From an uncultured Lachnospiraceae bacterium (GTDB lineage Bacteria; Bacillota; Clostridia; Lachnospirales; Lachnospiraceae): a stretch of DNA of 36,147 bases. Positions 16,876 through 25,832 of this stretch are shown here, in pieces (within the stretch, counting starts at the first letter, position 1; each line of letters starts with the position of its first letter). Below the pieces are notes generated by a model. The model saw nothing but the letters and a program-made list of their open reading frames with translations. It did no database searches and had not been told where the DNA came from. A program made the position numbers and the translations under genes. The stretch covers positions 1 through 36,147 of the forward strand of contig CAJTZH010000018.1 of NCBI GenBank assembly GCA_910584325.1, in the 5' to 3' direction.

Positions 16876-18237
16876 ATGTTTAAACGAGTTCTTGTGGCAA
16901 ACAGAGGCGAGATTGCGCTGCGCATTATACGGTGTCTTCGGGAACTGGATATCGAGTCGGTTGTCGTTTACTCGACGGCAGACGAACAGTCGCTTCCCGT
17001 CATGCTGGCGACGCACAGCGTATGCATCGGTCCTGCACGGGCGGACGAAAGCTATCTCAATGAGGACGCTGTGATTGAGACGGCGCTTAAGATGAATTGT
17101 GACGCGATTCATCCCGGATACGGATTTCTTTCGGAGAACGCTGGATTCGCGAGAAAATGTGAAAAACATCATCTTGTATTTATCGGACCATCTTCGGAAA
17201 TTATTGAAAAAATGGGTGATAAACAGGCGGCAAGAAAATTGATGCAGCAAAATGGTATTCCGGTTGTTCCCGGTTCAAAAGAACTGATAACAGATGCCGA
17301 AGAAGCGGCAAAAATTGCTGAAGAAATCGGATATCCCGTACTTATCAAAGCCTCGGCAGGCGGCGGAGGAAAGGGAATGAGAAGGGCGTTTGACCGCGCG
17401 GAAGTATTGAAAGCGTTTGAGATGGCAAAAGCAGAAGCAAAGGCGGCGTTCGGGGACGACAGCATGTATATGGAAAAATTGGTCTTAAAGCCGCATCATA
17501 TTGAATTTCAGATTCTTGCGGATACATTCGGCAACATTACATATCTTGGGGAACGGGATTGCTCGATTCAGAGAAGAAATCAGAAATTGCTGGAAGAGTC
17601 CCCGGCGTGGATTCTCAATGACGCGCTTAGAAAAGAAATGGGCGAGACGGCAGTAAAGGCGGCAAAGGCGGCAGGATACTACAGTGCGGGAACCGTAGAA
17701 TTTATTCTCGACGACGAAGGGAATTACTATTTTATTGAGATGAACACGAGAATCCAGGTGGAGCATCCGGTAACGGAACTGATAACAGGTGTCGACCTCA
17801 TCAAAGAACAGATACGGATTGCGGCAGGAATGAAACTTACCCATACGCAGGATGAAATAAAAATAAAAGGGCATGCCATTGAGTGCAGAATTAACGCGCA
17901 AAACGTCGGGAAAGTTGATTTTATCCATTTTCCAGCGGGATACGGAGTTCGTGTGGACAGTCATCTGTACACGGGATACGAAGTCAGTCCGTATTACGAT
18001 TCAATGATTGCCAAAATCATTGTTAAAGGGAATACAAGACTTGACGCGATACGGCGTATGAGAAGGGCGCTCGAGGAACTGATACTGGAAGGAATCAGCA
18101 CAAACGCGGAATTTATGTATCTGCTAATGTATCATCCGGCGTTTATCAAGGGAAATTATAATACGGCGTTCTGGGACGAACACAGCGAAACCATTATGAA
18201 ATGGGAGGAAGAAGGAAGGAGCGGCGGAAATGAATGA
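16876..18237 (+). CDS. accC: Acetyl-CoA carboxylase biotin carboxylase subunit
   Basis: ATP-grasp enzyme that carboxylates biotin on AccB. Starting at ATG 16876 it has 453 residues, the usual size. The N-terminal FKRVLVANRGEIALRIIR, the glycine-rich ATP loop SAGGGGKGMRR, and the EMNTRIQVEHPVTE active-site stretch are all present. The start was set at 16876 because this gives the standard N-terminus and follows a GAGG site overlapping the accB stop. It overlaps accD by 8 bases, implying coupled translation of the subunits. Confidence 0.97.
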   Translation: MFKRVLVANRGEIALRIIRCLRELDIESVVVYSTADEQSLPVMLATHSVCIGPARADESYLNEDAVIETALKMNCDAIHPGYGFLSENAGFARKCEKHHLVFIGPSSEIIEKMGDKQAARKLMQQNGIPVVPGSKELITDAEEAAKIAEEIGYPVLIKASAGGGGKGMRRAFDRAEVLKAFEMAKAEAKAAFGDDSMYMEKLVLKPHHIEFQILADTFGNITYLGERDCSIQRRNQKLLEESPAWILNDALRKEMGETAVKAAKAAGYYSAGTVEFILDDEGNYYFIEMNTRIQVEHPVTELITGVDLIKEQIRIAAGMKLTHTQDEIKIKGHAIECRINAQNVGKVDFIHFPAGYGVRVDSHLYTGYEVSPYYDSMIAKIIVKGNTRLDAIRRMRRALEELILEGISTNAEFMYLLMYHPAFIKGNYNTAFWDEHSETIMKWEEEGRSGGNE

Positions 18238-19072
18238 TTTTTTTCTTATCAAAAGAAAAAGGCTGTCTTCACTGTTGAAAATGAGGAAAGCGCCCATTTC
18301 GGACGAAATCATGGAATGTCCGTCATGTCATGGGAAAACAACGGCTAAAGTCTTACGGAAGAAATTTATGATTTGTCCTGACTGCGGATATTATTTTCCG
18401 ATGACGCCCGCGGAACGGCTTTCGATGATTGGCGACGAAGGGACGTTTAAAGAGCAGATGCCCTTGCTTCGGACGAAAAATCCGCTGGATTTTCCGGGAT
18501 ATATAAAAAAACTGGAAGCCAATCGCGCAAAAACAGGTTTGCAGGATGCGATTGTAACAGGTGTATTAAAAATAAACGGCATCAAAGCGGCAGTCGGTGT
18601 TTTGGACGGACGGTTTTTGATGGGGAGCATGGGAACGGTTGTCGGAGAACGAATTGCGCAGATTACCGAGTACGCGGCCGGAAAAAAACTGCCGCTGATA
18701 ATTTTTAGCGCCAGCGGCGGCGCGAGAATGCAGGAAGGACTATTTTCGTTAATGCAGATGGTAAAGACCAGCGCCGCTGTAGAACGCTACAAGGAGACGG
18801 GAGGCTTCTTTTTGTCATGTCTGACCAATCCGACGACGGGAGGCGTAAGCGCAAGTTTCGCAAATCTCGGTGATATTATTATGGCGGAGCCAAACGCGCT
18901 CATTTGTTTTGCGGGACCGCGTGTGATTGAGCAGACAATCGGTCAGACGCTACCTGAAGGATTTCAGCGCGCAGAGTTTCTTTTAGAACACGGAATGCTG
19001 GATATGGTTGTGGAGCGCCACAAGATGAAGGATATTATTTTCCGGTTAATGAAAATGCATCAGAGAGTGTGA
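18230..19072 (+). CDS. accD: Acetyl-CoA carboxylase carboxyltransferase subunit beta
   Basis: Beta subunit of the carboxyltransferase that moves CO2 from biotin to acetyl-CoA, 280 residues. The zinc finger Cys30-x2-Cys33 ... Cys49-x2-Cys52 is intact, as are the crotonase-fold motifs FSASGGARMQEG and NPTTGGVSASFA. The start overlaps the end of accC and has a GGAAGGAG ribosome site. It is followed 7 bases later by accA, and the two subunits form the alpha2beta2 complex. Confidence 0.97.
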   Translation: MNDFFLIKRKRLSSLLKMRKAPISDEIMECPSCHGKTTAKVLRKKFMICPDCGYYFPMTPAERLSMIGDEGTFKEQMPLLRTKNPLDFPGYIKKLEANRAKTGLQDAIVTGVLKINGIKAAVGVLDGRFLMGSMGTVVGERIAQITEYAAGKKLPLIIFSASGGARMQEGLFSLMQMVKTSAAVERYKETGGFFLSCLTNPTTGGVSASFANLGDIIMAEPNALICFAGPRVIEQTIGQTLPEGFQRAEFLLEHGMLDMVVERHKMKDIIFRLMKMHQRV

Positions 19073-19079
19073 AAACGTT

Positions 19080-19901
19080 ATGAGTGAAAGCAAAAAAATG
19101 CAGCCCTACGAACGGGTTTTAACGGCAAGAAAGAAAGACAGACTGCAGATTACCGATTACATAGACGGACTGTTCGATGATTTCATCGAGCAAAAAGGAG
19201 ACAGAGTATCCGGCGAGGACAGCAGCATATTAGGCGGCGTGGCGTTATTTCATGGGCGTCCGGTTACCGTTATGGGGCATCGGAATGGCAGAACGACAGA
19301 GGAATGTATTAAATATAATTTCGGCATGACTTCTCCGGAAGGGTACCGCAAGGCAGTACGCCTGATGAAACAGGCACAGCGGTTTCAAAGACCCATTATT
19401 ACGTTTGTAGACACGCCGGGAGCATATCCCGGCATAGAAGCGGAGAGTCACGGACAGAGCACGGCGATTGCTGAGAGCATTGCTGCAATGTGCCGTCTGA
19501 GAGTTCCCATTATTACAATTATTACCGGAGAAGGAAGCAGCGGAGGCGCGCTTGCGCTCGCGGCGGCGGACAGTGTATGGATGCTGGAGAACGCGGTATA
19601 CTCCATCTTGTCCCCGGAAGGGTTCGCAACGATTCTGTGGAAAGATTCCTCAAGGGCGGCGGAGGCATGCGGCATTATGAAGCTGACGGCAGGGGAACTT
19701 CTTGAATTCGGTCTGATTGACGGCATTATACCGGAAGGAAAACGGTGTCTGTCTGCAGTCAATAAAATGCTTGTGTCAGAGCTTGACAGACTGGGAAAAT
19801 ACAAAAGCGCCACGCTCCTTTCAAACAGATATAAGAAATACAGAAATATAGACGGAACCTACAAACCCGTAAATTCTTCACAGGATGGTATGAGAATATG
19901 A
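19080..19901 (+). CDS. accA: Acetyl-CoA carboxylase carboxyltransferase subunit alpha
   Basis: Alpha subunit of the carboxyltransferase, 273 residues, somewhat shorter than the about 319 of E. coli but usual for Clostridia. Recognisable stretches: RVLTARKKDRLQITDYID, MGHRNGR, NFGMTSPEGYRKA, FVDTPGAYPGIEAE, and GEGSSGGALAL, which builds the oxyanion hole region. The stop and the fabH start share an ATGA overlap. With accB, accC and accD it completes a full four-subunit acetyl-CoA carboxylase in one operon. Confidence 0.96.
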   Translation: MSESKKMQPYERVLTARKKDRLQITDYIDGLFDDFIEQKGDRVSGEDSSILGGVALFHGRPVTVMGHRNGRTTEECIKYNFGMTSPEGYRKAVRLMKQAQRFQRPIITFVDTPGAYPGIEAESHGQSTAIAESIAAMCRLRVPIITIITGEGSSGGALALAAADSVWMLENAVYSILSPEGFATILWKDSSRAAEACGIMKLTAGELLEFGLIDGIIPEGKRCLSAVNKMLVSELDRLGKYKSATLLSNRYKKYRNIDGTYKPVNSSQDGMRI

Positions 19902-20860
19902 AACAGGAAAATAAGCTGCAGGGAATCCGTTTAATTGCTACCGGAAGGGCGCTGCCCGCGCGCGTGGTGACAAACGATGAACTGAGCCGGACTGTCGATA
20001 CGAGCGACGAATGGATTCGCACGAGAACAGGAATACGGCAGCGATACATATGCGGCAGTGAAAGCTGTCAGAGCCTTGCCGTTAAAGCGGCGCAAAACGC
20101 AGTCAGTAAGGCGGGAATTAAAACGGACGAAATCGGGATGATTGTCGTGGCGACGACAACATCGGACTACGCGTTTCCGTCAATGGCATGTATGGTCCAG
20201 AAGGAACTGGATATGGAAAACGACGTGATGTGTTTCGATATCAACGCCGCTTGCTCGGGATTTTTATATGGATTAAATATATGCAGAAGTCTTTTGATGT
20301 CGCAAAATAAAACAGAAAAAAAATACGCACTGCTCATTGGCAGTGAACAGATGTCAAGATTAACGGACTTTACAGACAGAGCAACGTGTGTGCTGTTTGG
20401 AGACGGAGCCGGGGCGGCCGTTCTGGAACTTGGCGGCGGTTTGTTTTTTCACAGGGCATGGTCTAAGGGAGATGCCGAGATACTGTTCTGCCAGGGAAGC
20501 GGTTTTTCCGACGCGCATATCCGCATGGAAGGAAACAAAGTGTTTAAGTTTGCCGTCAACGTAATAAAAGACGGCATTGATACGATATTGTCCGATGCGG
20601 GACTTACGATAGACGATATTGATTATGTCGTGTGTCATCAGGCAAATGAGAGAATTATCGAGCATGTGCGAAAAAAATATGGATGCGCGGACAATAAATT
20701 TTATGTAAATATCGGCGAATATGCCAATACATCGGCTGCGAGCATACCGATTGCACTGGACGAAATGGCCCAAAACAATCTTTTGAAAAAAGGAATGAAG
20801 ATTATCTGCGTCGGATTCGGCGCGGGTCTGACATGGAGCAGTGCGTTGTTTGAATTATAG
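19898..20860 (+). CDS. fabH: Beta-ketoacyl-ACP synthase III
   Basis: Starts each fatty acid by condensing an acyl-CoA primer with malonyl-ACP; 320 residues. The catalytic triad is visible: Cys119 in NAACSGFLYGL, His247 in VCHQANERI, and Asn277 in YANTSAAS. The DEWIRTRTGIRQR stretch (37-49) is the CoA-binding N-terminal signature. It overlaps accA by 4 bases and is followed 25 bases later by fabK. Whether it prefers acetyl-CoA or branched primers cannot be read here. Confidence 0.97.
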   Translation: MKQENKLQGIRLIATGRALPARVVTNDELSRTVDTSDEWIRTRTGIRQRYICGSESCQSLAVKAAQNAVSKAGIKTDEIGMIVVATTTSDYAFPSMACMVQKELDMENDVMCFDINAACSGFLYGLNICRSLLMSQNKTEKKYALLIGSEQMSRLTDFTDRATCVLFGDGAGAAVLELGGGLFFHRAWSKGDAEILFCQGSGFSDAHIRMEGNKVFKFAVNVIKDGIDTILSDAGLTIDDIDYVVCHQANERIIEHVRKKYGCADNKFYVNIGEYANTSAASIPIALDEMAQNNLLKKGMKIICVGFGAGLTWSSALFEL

Positions 20861-20885
20861 AATAGAAAAAGAAGCGAGGAAAATT

Positions 20886-21818
20886 ATGAAGCTGAACGAA
20901 ATGTTGGGAATCAGATATCCGTTTATTCAGGGAGGAATGGCGAATATTGCGACAGGAGAATTTGCCGCGGCGGTTTCAAACGCGGGCGGACTGGGACTGA
21001 TTGGCGCGGGCGGAATGAGTGCGGACAGTCTCAGGGAGCATATCAGAACGTGTAAAACACTGACGGATAAACCGTTCGGCGTTAATCTGATGCTGATGCA
21101 CCCGCAGGTTGACGAGATGGCGGGAGTGATTGTCGAGGAAGGCGTGAAGGTTGTGACGACCGGCGCGGGAAATCCCGGAAAATATATTCCTGTTTGGAAA
21201 GAAAACAATATGATGATTATGCCGGTCGTGCCGGGCGTTGCATTGGCAAGGAAAATGGAGTCGCTGGGCGTTGACGCGGTGATAGCGGAAGGAACGGAGA
21301 GCGGCGGACATGTCGGAGAAATGACGACAATGACGCTGGTTGTGCAGGTGGCGGACGCGGTTCATATTCCCGTTATCGCGGCGGGAGGCATCGCAGACGG
21401 CAGGCAGCTTGCGGCAGCATTTGCCCTTGGCGCCTGCGGCGCGCAGATGGGAACCTGCCTGCTGGCATCATCGGAATGCCCGATACATCCGGCGTATAAA
21501 GAAGCCGTTTTAAAAGCGAAGGATAACGACACCGTCGTTACGGGGCGGATTGCCGGAACGCCGGTAAGAATCATTAAAAACGCGATGGCAAGAGAATATG
21601 TCAAGCAGGAAAAAGCCGGAGCGGACAAATTGGAACTGGAAAAGTATACGCTCGGTTCCTTGAAAAAAGCCGTGTTTGACGGCGACGTAAAAATGGGTTC
21701 ACTGATGGCGGGGCAGGTTGTCGGACAGATTCACGACATCAAAAGTATTGAAGAGATTTTTGAGGAACTCTATGCCGGATATGAGAACACAGTGCGAAAA
21801 CTGGGACAGGAGCTGTAA
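20886..21818 (+). CDS. fabK: Enoyl-ACP reductase II (FMN-dependent)
   Basis: Flavoenzyme that reduces the trans-2-enoyl-ACP double bond in the last step of each elongation cycle; 310 residues. It shows the FabK pattern: IQGGMANIATGEFAAAVS at the N-terminus, GTESGGHVGEMTTM with the catalytic-type His142, and IAAGGIADGRQLAAA for phosphate binding. The C-terminus (LGSLKKAVFDGD...GSLMAGQVVGQI) is typical of FabK and unlike nitronate monooxygenases. The ATG at 20886 follows AGCGAGGA; an earlier in-frame start has no support. The stop is directly followed by the ATG of the next gene, a distant relative. No FabI is present in the window, so FabK is the expected reductase. Confidence 0.95.
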   Translation: MKLNEMLGIRYPFIQGGMANIATGEFAAAVSNAGGLGLIGAGGMSADSLREHIRTCKTLTDKPFGVNLMLMHPQVDEMAGVIVEEGVKVVTTGAGNPGKYIPVWKENNMMIMPVVPGVALARKMESLGVDAVIAEGTESGGHVGEMTTMTLVVQVADAVHIPVIAAGGIADGRQLAAAFALGACGAQMGTCLLASSECPIHPAYKEAVLKAKDNDTVVTGRIAGTPVRIIKNAMAREYVKQEKAGADKLELEKYTLGSLKKAVFDGDVKMGSLMAGQVVGQIHDIKSIEEIFEELYAGYENTVRKLGQEL

Positions 21819-22886
21819 ATGAATATAAAAGGGAAAGAGCTTACCGTTCCGTTGATTCAGGGGGGGATGGGGGTCGGCGTTTCGCTGTCAAATCTTGCCG
21901 GAAACGTGGCAAAATGCGGAGGAATGGGCGTTATCAGCTCGGTCAACGCAGGATACCAAGAGCCTGATTTTACAAATAATCCAAGAGAAGCCAATTTGCG
22001 CGCTTTAAAGCGTCATATCAGGCAGGCTAAAGAAATCGCGCAGGGAAATGGTCTTGTCGCCGTAAATATTATGACGGCAGTCTCGGACTATGAAAGAACA
22101 TGCCGTCTGGCAATAGAGTGCGGGGCGGATGCAGTCATTTCGGGTGCAGGACTTCCGCTTCGGCTTCCTGAATATACAAAAGGTACAAAAACACTTGCCG
22201 CTCCGATTGTATCAAGCGGCAAAGCGGCGGGACTGCTTTGCAGAAGCTACAGTAAAAAATATGATGTGCTGCCTGATTTTCTGATTATTGAAGGTTTTCG
22301 CGCAGGAGGGCATCTTGGTTTTTCAAAAGAAGAATTGTCTGACGGCAAGGCGGCGCAAAACGAAACGATCCTTGCAAACGTTCTGGACGCGATAAAACCA
22401 TATGAGGAAGCATACCGGATAACAATTCCCGTATTTGTGGCGGGCGGCGTGTTTGACGGTCATGATTTGGCGCGTTTTATGTCGCTTGGCGCGTCGGGCG
22501 TGCAGATGGCGACACGGTTTATCGCGACAAAGGAATGCGACGCAGACGAGCGGTTTAAGCAGGTAGTGATTGAAGCGAAAAAAGAAGATATCCTGATTAT
22601 CAACAGTCCGGTAGGAATGCCGGCAAGAGCAATCAACAGTCCGCTTATCAAAAGACTGTCGGCAGGAGAGAAATTTCCTGCAAGACTATGCAACGGGTGT
22701 CTTACGGCATGTAAGCGGGGAGACAAAACGCCGTACTGCATCAGCCGCGCACTGATTGAAGCCGTTTTGGGAAACTGGGAAGACGGATTGTTCTTCTGCG
22801 GAGAAAACGCGTGGCGCGTTAATGAAATGACAACGGTTGGGGAACTGATGGAAACAATTCATACAGAATGGAGGAGCAGCCAGTGA
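21819..22886 (+). CDS. FabX-like / nitronate monooxygenase-family flavoprotein with four-cysteine cluster
   Basis: A 355-residue second member of the FabK/2-nitropropane dioxygenase family in the same operon. Seen: IQGGMGVGVSLSNLAGNVA at the N-terminus (13-31), EGFRAGGHLGF with His165, VAGGVFDG, and SLGASGVQMATRFIATKECDA (about 222-242). Near the C-terminus is a Cys cluster, Cys291-x2-Cys294-x3-Cys298-x8-Cys307, that FabK lacks and that could hold an iron-sulfur cluster. From memory these stretches resemble Helicobacter pylori FabX, which both oxidises acyl-ACP and isomerises it to the cis-3 form for unsaturated fatty acids. That role is inferred from resemblance and from its place between fabK and fabD. 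Alternatives are a nitronate monooxygenase or another acyl-ACP oxidoreductase. The ribosome site AGGAG (21808-21812) lies inside fabK. Confidence 0.85.
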   Translation: MNIKGKELTVPLIQGGMGVGVSLSNLAGNVAKCGGMGVISSVNAGYQEPDFTNNPREANLRALKRHIRQAKEIAQGNGLVAVNIMTAVSDYERTCRLAIECGADAVISGAGLPLRLPEYTKGTKTLAAPIVSSGKAAGLLCRSYSKKYDVLPDFLIIEGFRAGGHLGFSKEELSDGKAAQNETILANVLDAIKPYEEAYRITIPVFVAGGVFDGHDLARFMSLGASGVQMATRFIATKECDADERFKQVVIEAKKEDILIINSPVGMPARAINSPLIKRLSAGEKFPARLCNGCLTACKRGDKTPYCISRALIEAVLGNWEDGLFFCGENAWRVNEMTTVGELMETIHTEWRSSQ

Positions 22887-23833
22887 AAATTGCATTTTTA
22901 TATGCCGGGCAGGGAAGCCAGAGAGCCGGGATGGGAAAAGACATTTATGAAGAATTTGCACAGTACAGGGAAGTCGTCGATTCCCTTGCGCTTTCGTTTG
23001 ACGTAAAAAAACTGATGCACGAAGGACCTTTGGAAACATTATCCCTGACGGAGTTTACACAGCCGTGTATGGCGGTGTTTGCGGCAGGCGTGACAAACGT
23101 GCTGAAGGAAAATGGCATTCATCCTGACGCGGCGTGCGGCTTAAGTCTTGGAGAATACGGGGCGCTTTATGCGTCAGGCGTGATGGACGCGGTTACTTAT
23201 GTGGAGATTACTGCATTTCGCGGAAATGTAATGGCACAGGCGGCGAAGGGACATGAATGCTCTATGAGCGCGGTTCTGGGTGTGGAAGCGGACATTGTGG
23301 CGCGTGCATGCGCCGTATGCGGCGGGCATGGATTTGTGACACTGGCAAATTATAACTGTCCACAGCAGTATGTTATCTGCGGTGATGAAGCGGCGGTATC
23401 CGCCGCCGAAAACTATTTAAAAGAAGCGGGAGCAAGAAGATGTGTAAGGCTCAATGTGAGCGGACCGTTTCATACAAAGTATATGGAGCCAGCAGCCCAG
23501 GCGCTAAAGCAAAAATTAGACGAATTAATATTTGCCGCGCCTCAGATACCGGTTGTGATGAATGTGAGCGGAGACTATTACCGGAAGGAAGAGGATTTAA
23601 AAGAACTGCTGGAACGGCAGGTCAAGAGCAGTGTCCATTTTGAAGAATCTCTGAAAAAACTTTTGGAAGACGGCGTGGACACATTTATTGAAATCGGTCC
23701 GGGCTGCGCGCTTAGTGGATTCGTCAAGAAAACGGCAAAGGCGCTTGACAAAAAAATTCAGGTGGTTTCTGTCGATACGGCAAAGGATTTGAGAACAATA
23801 CTTGAAAACAGGGAGGCACTGATACATGGATAA
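22883..23833 (+). CDS. fabD: Malonyl-CoA:ACP transacylase
   Basis: Loads malonyl groups onto ACP; 316 residues from a GTG start at 22883. This start gives the standard MKIAFLYAGQGSQ and lies 6 bases after GGAGGAG (22870-22876). An ATG at 22868 is in frame but lies before the ribosome site. Catalytic Ser88 is in GLSLGEYGALYASG and His197 in SGPFHTKYM; the QGSQ loop is intact. It overlaps the FabX-like gene by 4 bases (GTGA) and fabG by 8 bases. Confidence 0.96.
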   Translation: MKIAFLYAGQGSQRAGMGKDIYEEFAQYREVVDSLALSFDVKKLMHEGPLETLSLTEFTQPCMAVFAAGVTNVLKENGIHPDAACGLSLGEYGALYASGVMDAVTYVEITAFRGNVMAQAAKGHECSMSAVLGVEADIVARACAVCGGHGFVTLANYNCPQQYVICGDEAAVSAAENYLKEAGARRCVRLNVSGPFHTKYMEPAAQALKQKLDELIFAAPQIPVVMNVSGDYYRKEEDLKELLERQVKSSVHFEESLKKLLEDGVDTFIEIGPGCALSGFVKKTAKALDKKIQVVSVDTAKDLRTILENREALIHG

Positions 23834-24569
23834 AAGGAAAACGGCACTGGTAACAGGCGGAAGCCGTGGTATAGGAAGAGCGGTATGCGTGAGGCTGGCG
23901 CAGGCAGGAATGAACGTTGTTTTTAACTATTGTCAGGGAAAAAAAGCAGCAGAGGAGACTGTTGAACTGTGTCTTAAAGAGCATGTGAACGCCGTGGCAG
24001 TGCAGGCGGACGTAAGATGCGCAGAGGATTGTCAGAGGCTTGTAAAAGAAGCCCAGGCGGCAGGCGGCGGTTTTATTGACGTGCTGGTGAATAATGCAGG
24101 CATTACAAGAGACAATTTGATTATAAAAATGTCGGATAAAGAATTTGACGACGTACTGGACGTGAATCTGATAGGTTATTTTTACATGATGAGGGAAGTT
24201 TCAAAAATTATGCTCAGACAAAAATCAGGAAAAATTATCAATATCAGCAGCGTCGTCGGCGTAATCGGAAACGCCGGACAGGTGAATTACGCGGCGAGCA
24301 AGGCAGGTGTGATTGGCATGACAAAATCACTGGCAAGAGAACTGGCGTCGAGAAAAATTACGGTGAACGCGATTGCGCCGGGGATGATTGAGACGGATAT
24401 GACGGATGCGGTAACAGAAAGCGCCAGAGAGCGGATGCTTGCGGCAATTCCGTTTCAGACGATGGGAAAACCGGAAGATATCGCAAACGCCGCCGCGTTT
24501 CTTGCAGGAGAAGAGAGCGGCTATATCACGGGACAGGTTATCTGTGTTGACGGAGGAATGGCAATATGA
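23826..24569 (+). CDS. fabG: 3-oxoacyl-ACP reductase
   Basis: NADPH-dependent short-chain reductase of 247 residues that reduces 3-oxoacyl-ACP. The cofactor loop is TGGSRGIGRAV (10-20), the NNAG motif is at 89-92, and the catalytic set is Ser142 with Tyr155 and Lys159 in NYAASKAG. The PGMIETDMT and C-terminal GQVICVDGGM stretches are typical of FabG. The start overlaps fabD by 8 bases and the stop overlaps fabF by 4 (ATGA). Confidence 0.97.
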   Translation: MDKRKTALVTGGSRGIGRAVCVRLAQAGMNVVFNYCQGKKAAEETVELCLKEHVNAVAVQADVRCAEDCQRLVKEAQAAGGGFIDVLVNNAGITRDNLIIKMSDKEFDDVLDVNLIGYFYMMREVSKIMLRQKSGKIINISSVVGVIGNAGQVNYAASKAGVIGMTKSLARELASRKITVNAIAPGMIETDMTDAVTESARERMLAAIPFQTMGKPEDIANAAAFLAGEESGYITGQVICVDGGMAI

Positions 24570-25798
24570 GAAGAGTTGTGGTGACAGGTCTTGGCGCAGT
24601 GACGCCAATCGGAAACAGCGTAAAAGAGACGTGGGATTCCGTGAAAAAGGGAGTATGTGGTATTGCTCCGATTACGCGGTACGACGTTTCAGACAGAAAA
24701 GTAACGCTTGCGGGAGAAGTCAAGAATTTTGTTCCCGAAGCGTTTATTGATAAACGTGACGTAAGAAAAATGGACCGTTTCACGCAGTTTGCAATGGCGG
24801 CAGCGAAAGAGGCGGTCGCGGATTCGGGGATGAATCCACAGGAAACGGACCCGACGAGATGTGGCGTGATTGTGTCGAGTGGAATCGGAGGTCTGGAGAC
24901 GATTCAGGGAGAAGATGCAAAAGGCTTGGAAAAGGGATATGACAGAATTTCTCCGTATTTTATTCCAATGGTGATTTCCAATATGGCTGCCGGCAGAATA
25001 GCCATTGAGTATGGATTTCAGGGAATGTGCAGCTGTGTCGTGACTGCCTGCGCAAGCGGAACAAACGCAATCGGAGACGCATTCCGCCATATCCGGGACG
25101 GTTATGCTGAGGTGATGCTGTGCGGCGGTGCGGAAGCGAGCATTACGCCGCTTGGAATCGGCGGGTTTACGTCTTTAAAGGCGCTTTGTCAGTCCGATGA
25201 GCCGCAGAGGGCGTCGATTCCGTTTGACAAGGAACGAAGCGGCTTTGTGATGGGAGAGGGTGCGGCGGTGCTTGTGCTTGAGGAGTATGAGCATGCGGTG
25301 AAAAGAGGCGCGAAAATATACTGCGAAGTAGCGGGATACGGCGTCAACTGCGATGCGCATCATATCACGGCTCCGTTAGAGAACGGCGCTATGGCGTGTG
25401 CCTGCATGAAACAGGCAATGGCGGACGGAAAAATTGCGGCGGAGGATATTGATTATATCAACGCCCACGGAACGTCTACCGCGTTAAACGACAAGTGTGA
25501 AACGAACGCAATCCGCATGGCGTTTGGGGAACATGCGGACAAATTGATGGTAAGTTCCACAAAATCGATGACCGGACACCTTTTAGGCGCCAGCGGCGCG
25601 GTGGAAGGCGTTATTACAGTCCTCGCGGTGCAGAATGATTTTGTGCCGGCAACGATTAATTACAAAGTGCCGGATGAAAACTGTAATCTGGATATCGTGC
25701 CAAACGAGGGAAGAAACACGCGCGTGCGGTGCGCAATGTCAAATTCGCTCGGCTTCGGAGGTCATAACGCTTCCGTGATTTTTAAAAAGATAGTGTAA
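24566..25798 (+). CDS. fabF: Beta-ketoacyl-ACP synthase II
   Basis: Elongating condensing enzyme of 410 residues. The catalytic triad is Cys162 in VTACASGTNAIGDA, His301 in NAHGTSTALND and His338 in STKSMTGHLLGA, the Cys-His-His set of KAS I/II rather than the Cys-His-Asn set of FabH. It is the only elongating synthase in this operon, so it must act on both saturated and unsaturated chains unless another copy lies elsewhere. It overlaps fabG by 4 bases and precedes fabZ by 34 bases. Confidence 0.97.
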   Translation: MRRVVVTGLGAVTPIGNSVKETWDSVKKGVCGIAPITRYDVSDRKVTLAGEVKNFVPEAFIDKRDVRKMDRFTQFAMAAAKEAVADSGMNPQETDPTRCGVIVSSGIGGLETIQGEDAKGLEKGYDRISPYFIPMVISNMAAGRIAIEYGFQGMCSCVVTACASGTNAIGDAFRHIRDGYAEVMLCGGAEASITPLGIGGFTSLKALCQSDEPQRASIPFDKERSGFVMGEGAAVLVLEEYEHAVKRGAKIYCEVAGYGVNCDAHHITAPLENGAMACACMKQAMADGKIAAEDIDYINAHGTSTALNDKCETNAIRMAFGEHADKLMVSSTKSMTGHLLGASGAVEGVITVLAVQNDFVPATINYKVPDENCNLDIVPNEGRNTRVRCAMSNSLGFGGHNASVIFKKIV

Positions 25799-25832
25799 TT
25801 GTCCGCAGGACAGGACAGGAAACGAGGAAAAT

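Noticed and set aside
22868..22882. ATG at 22868 as the fabD start
   Set aside because: The ribosome site GGAGGAG lies after it; GTG 22883 gives the conserved MKIAFLYAGQGSQ start.
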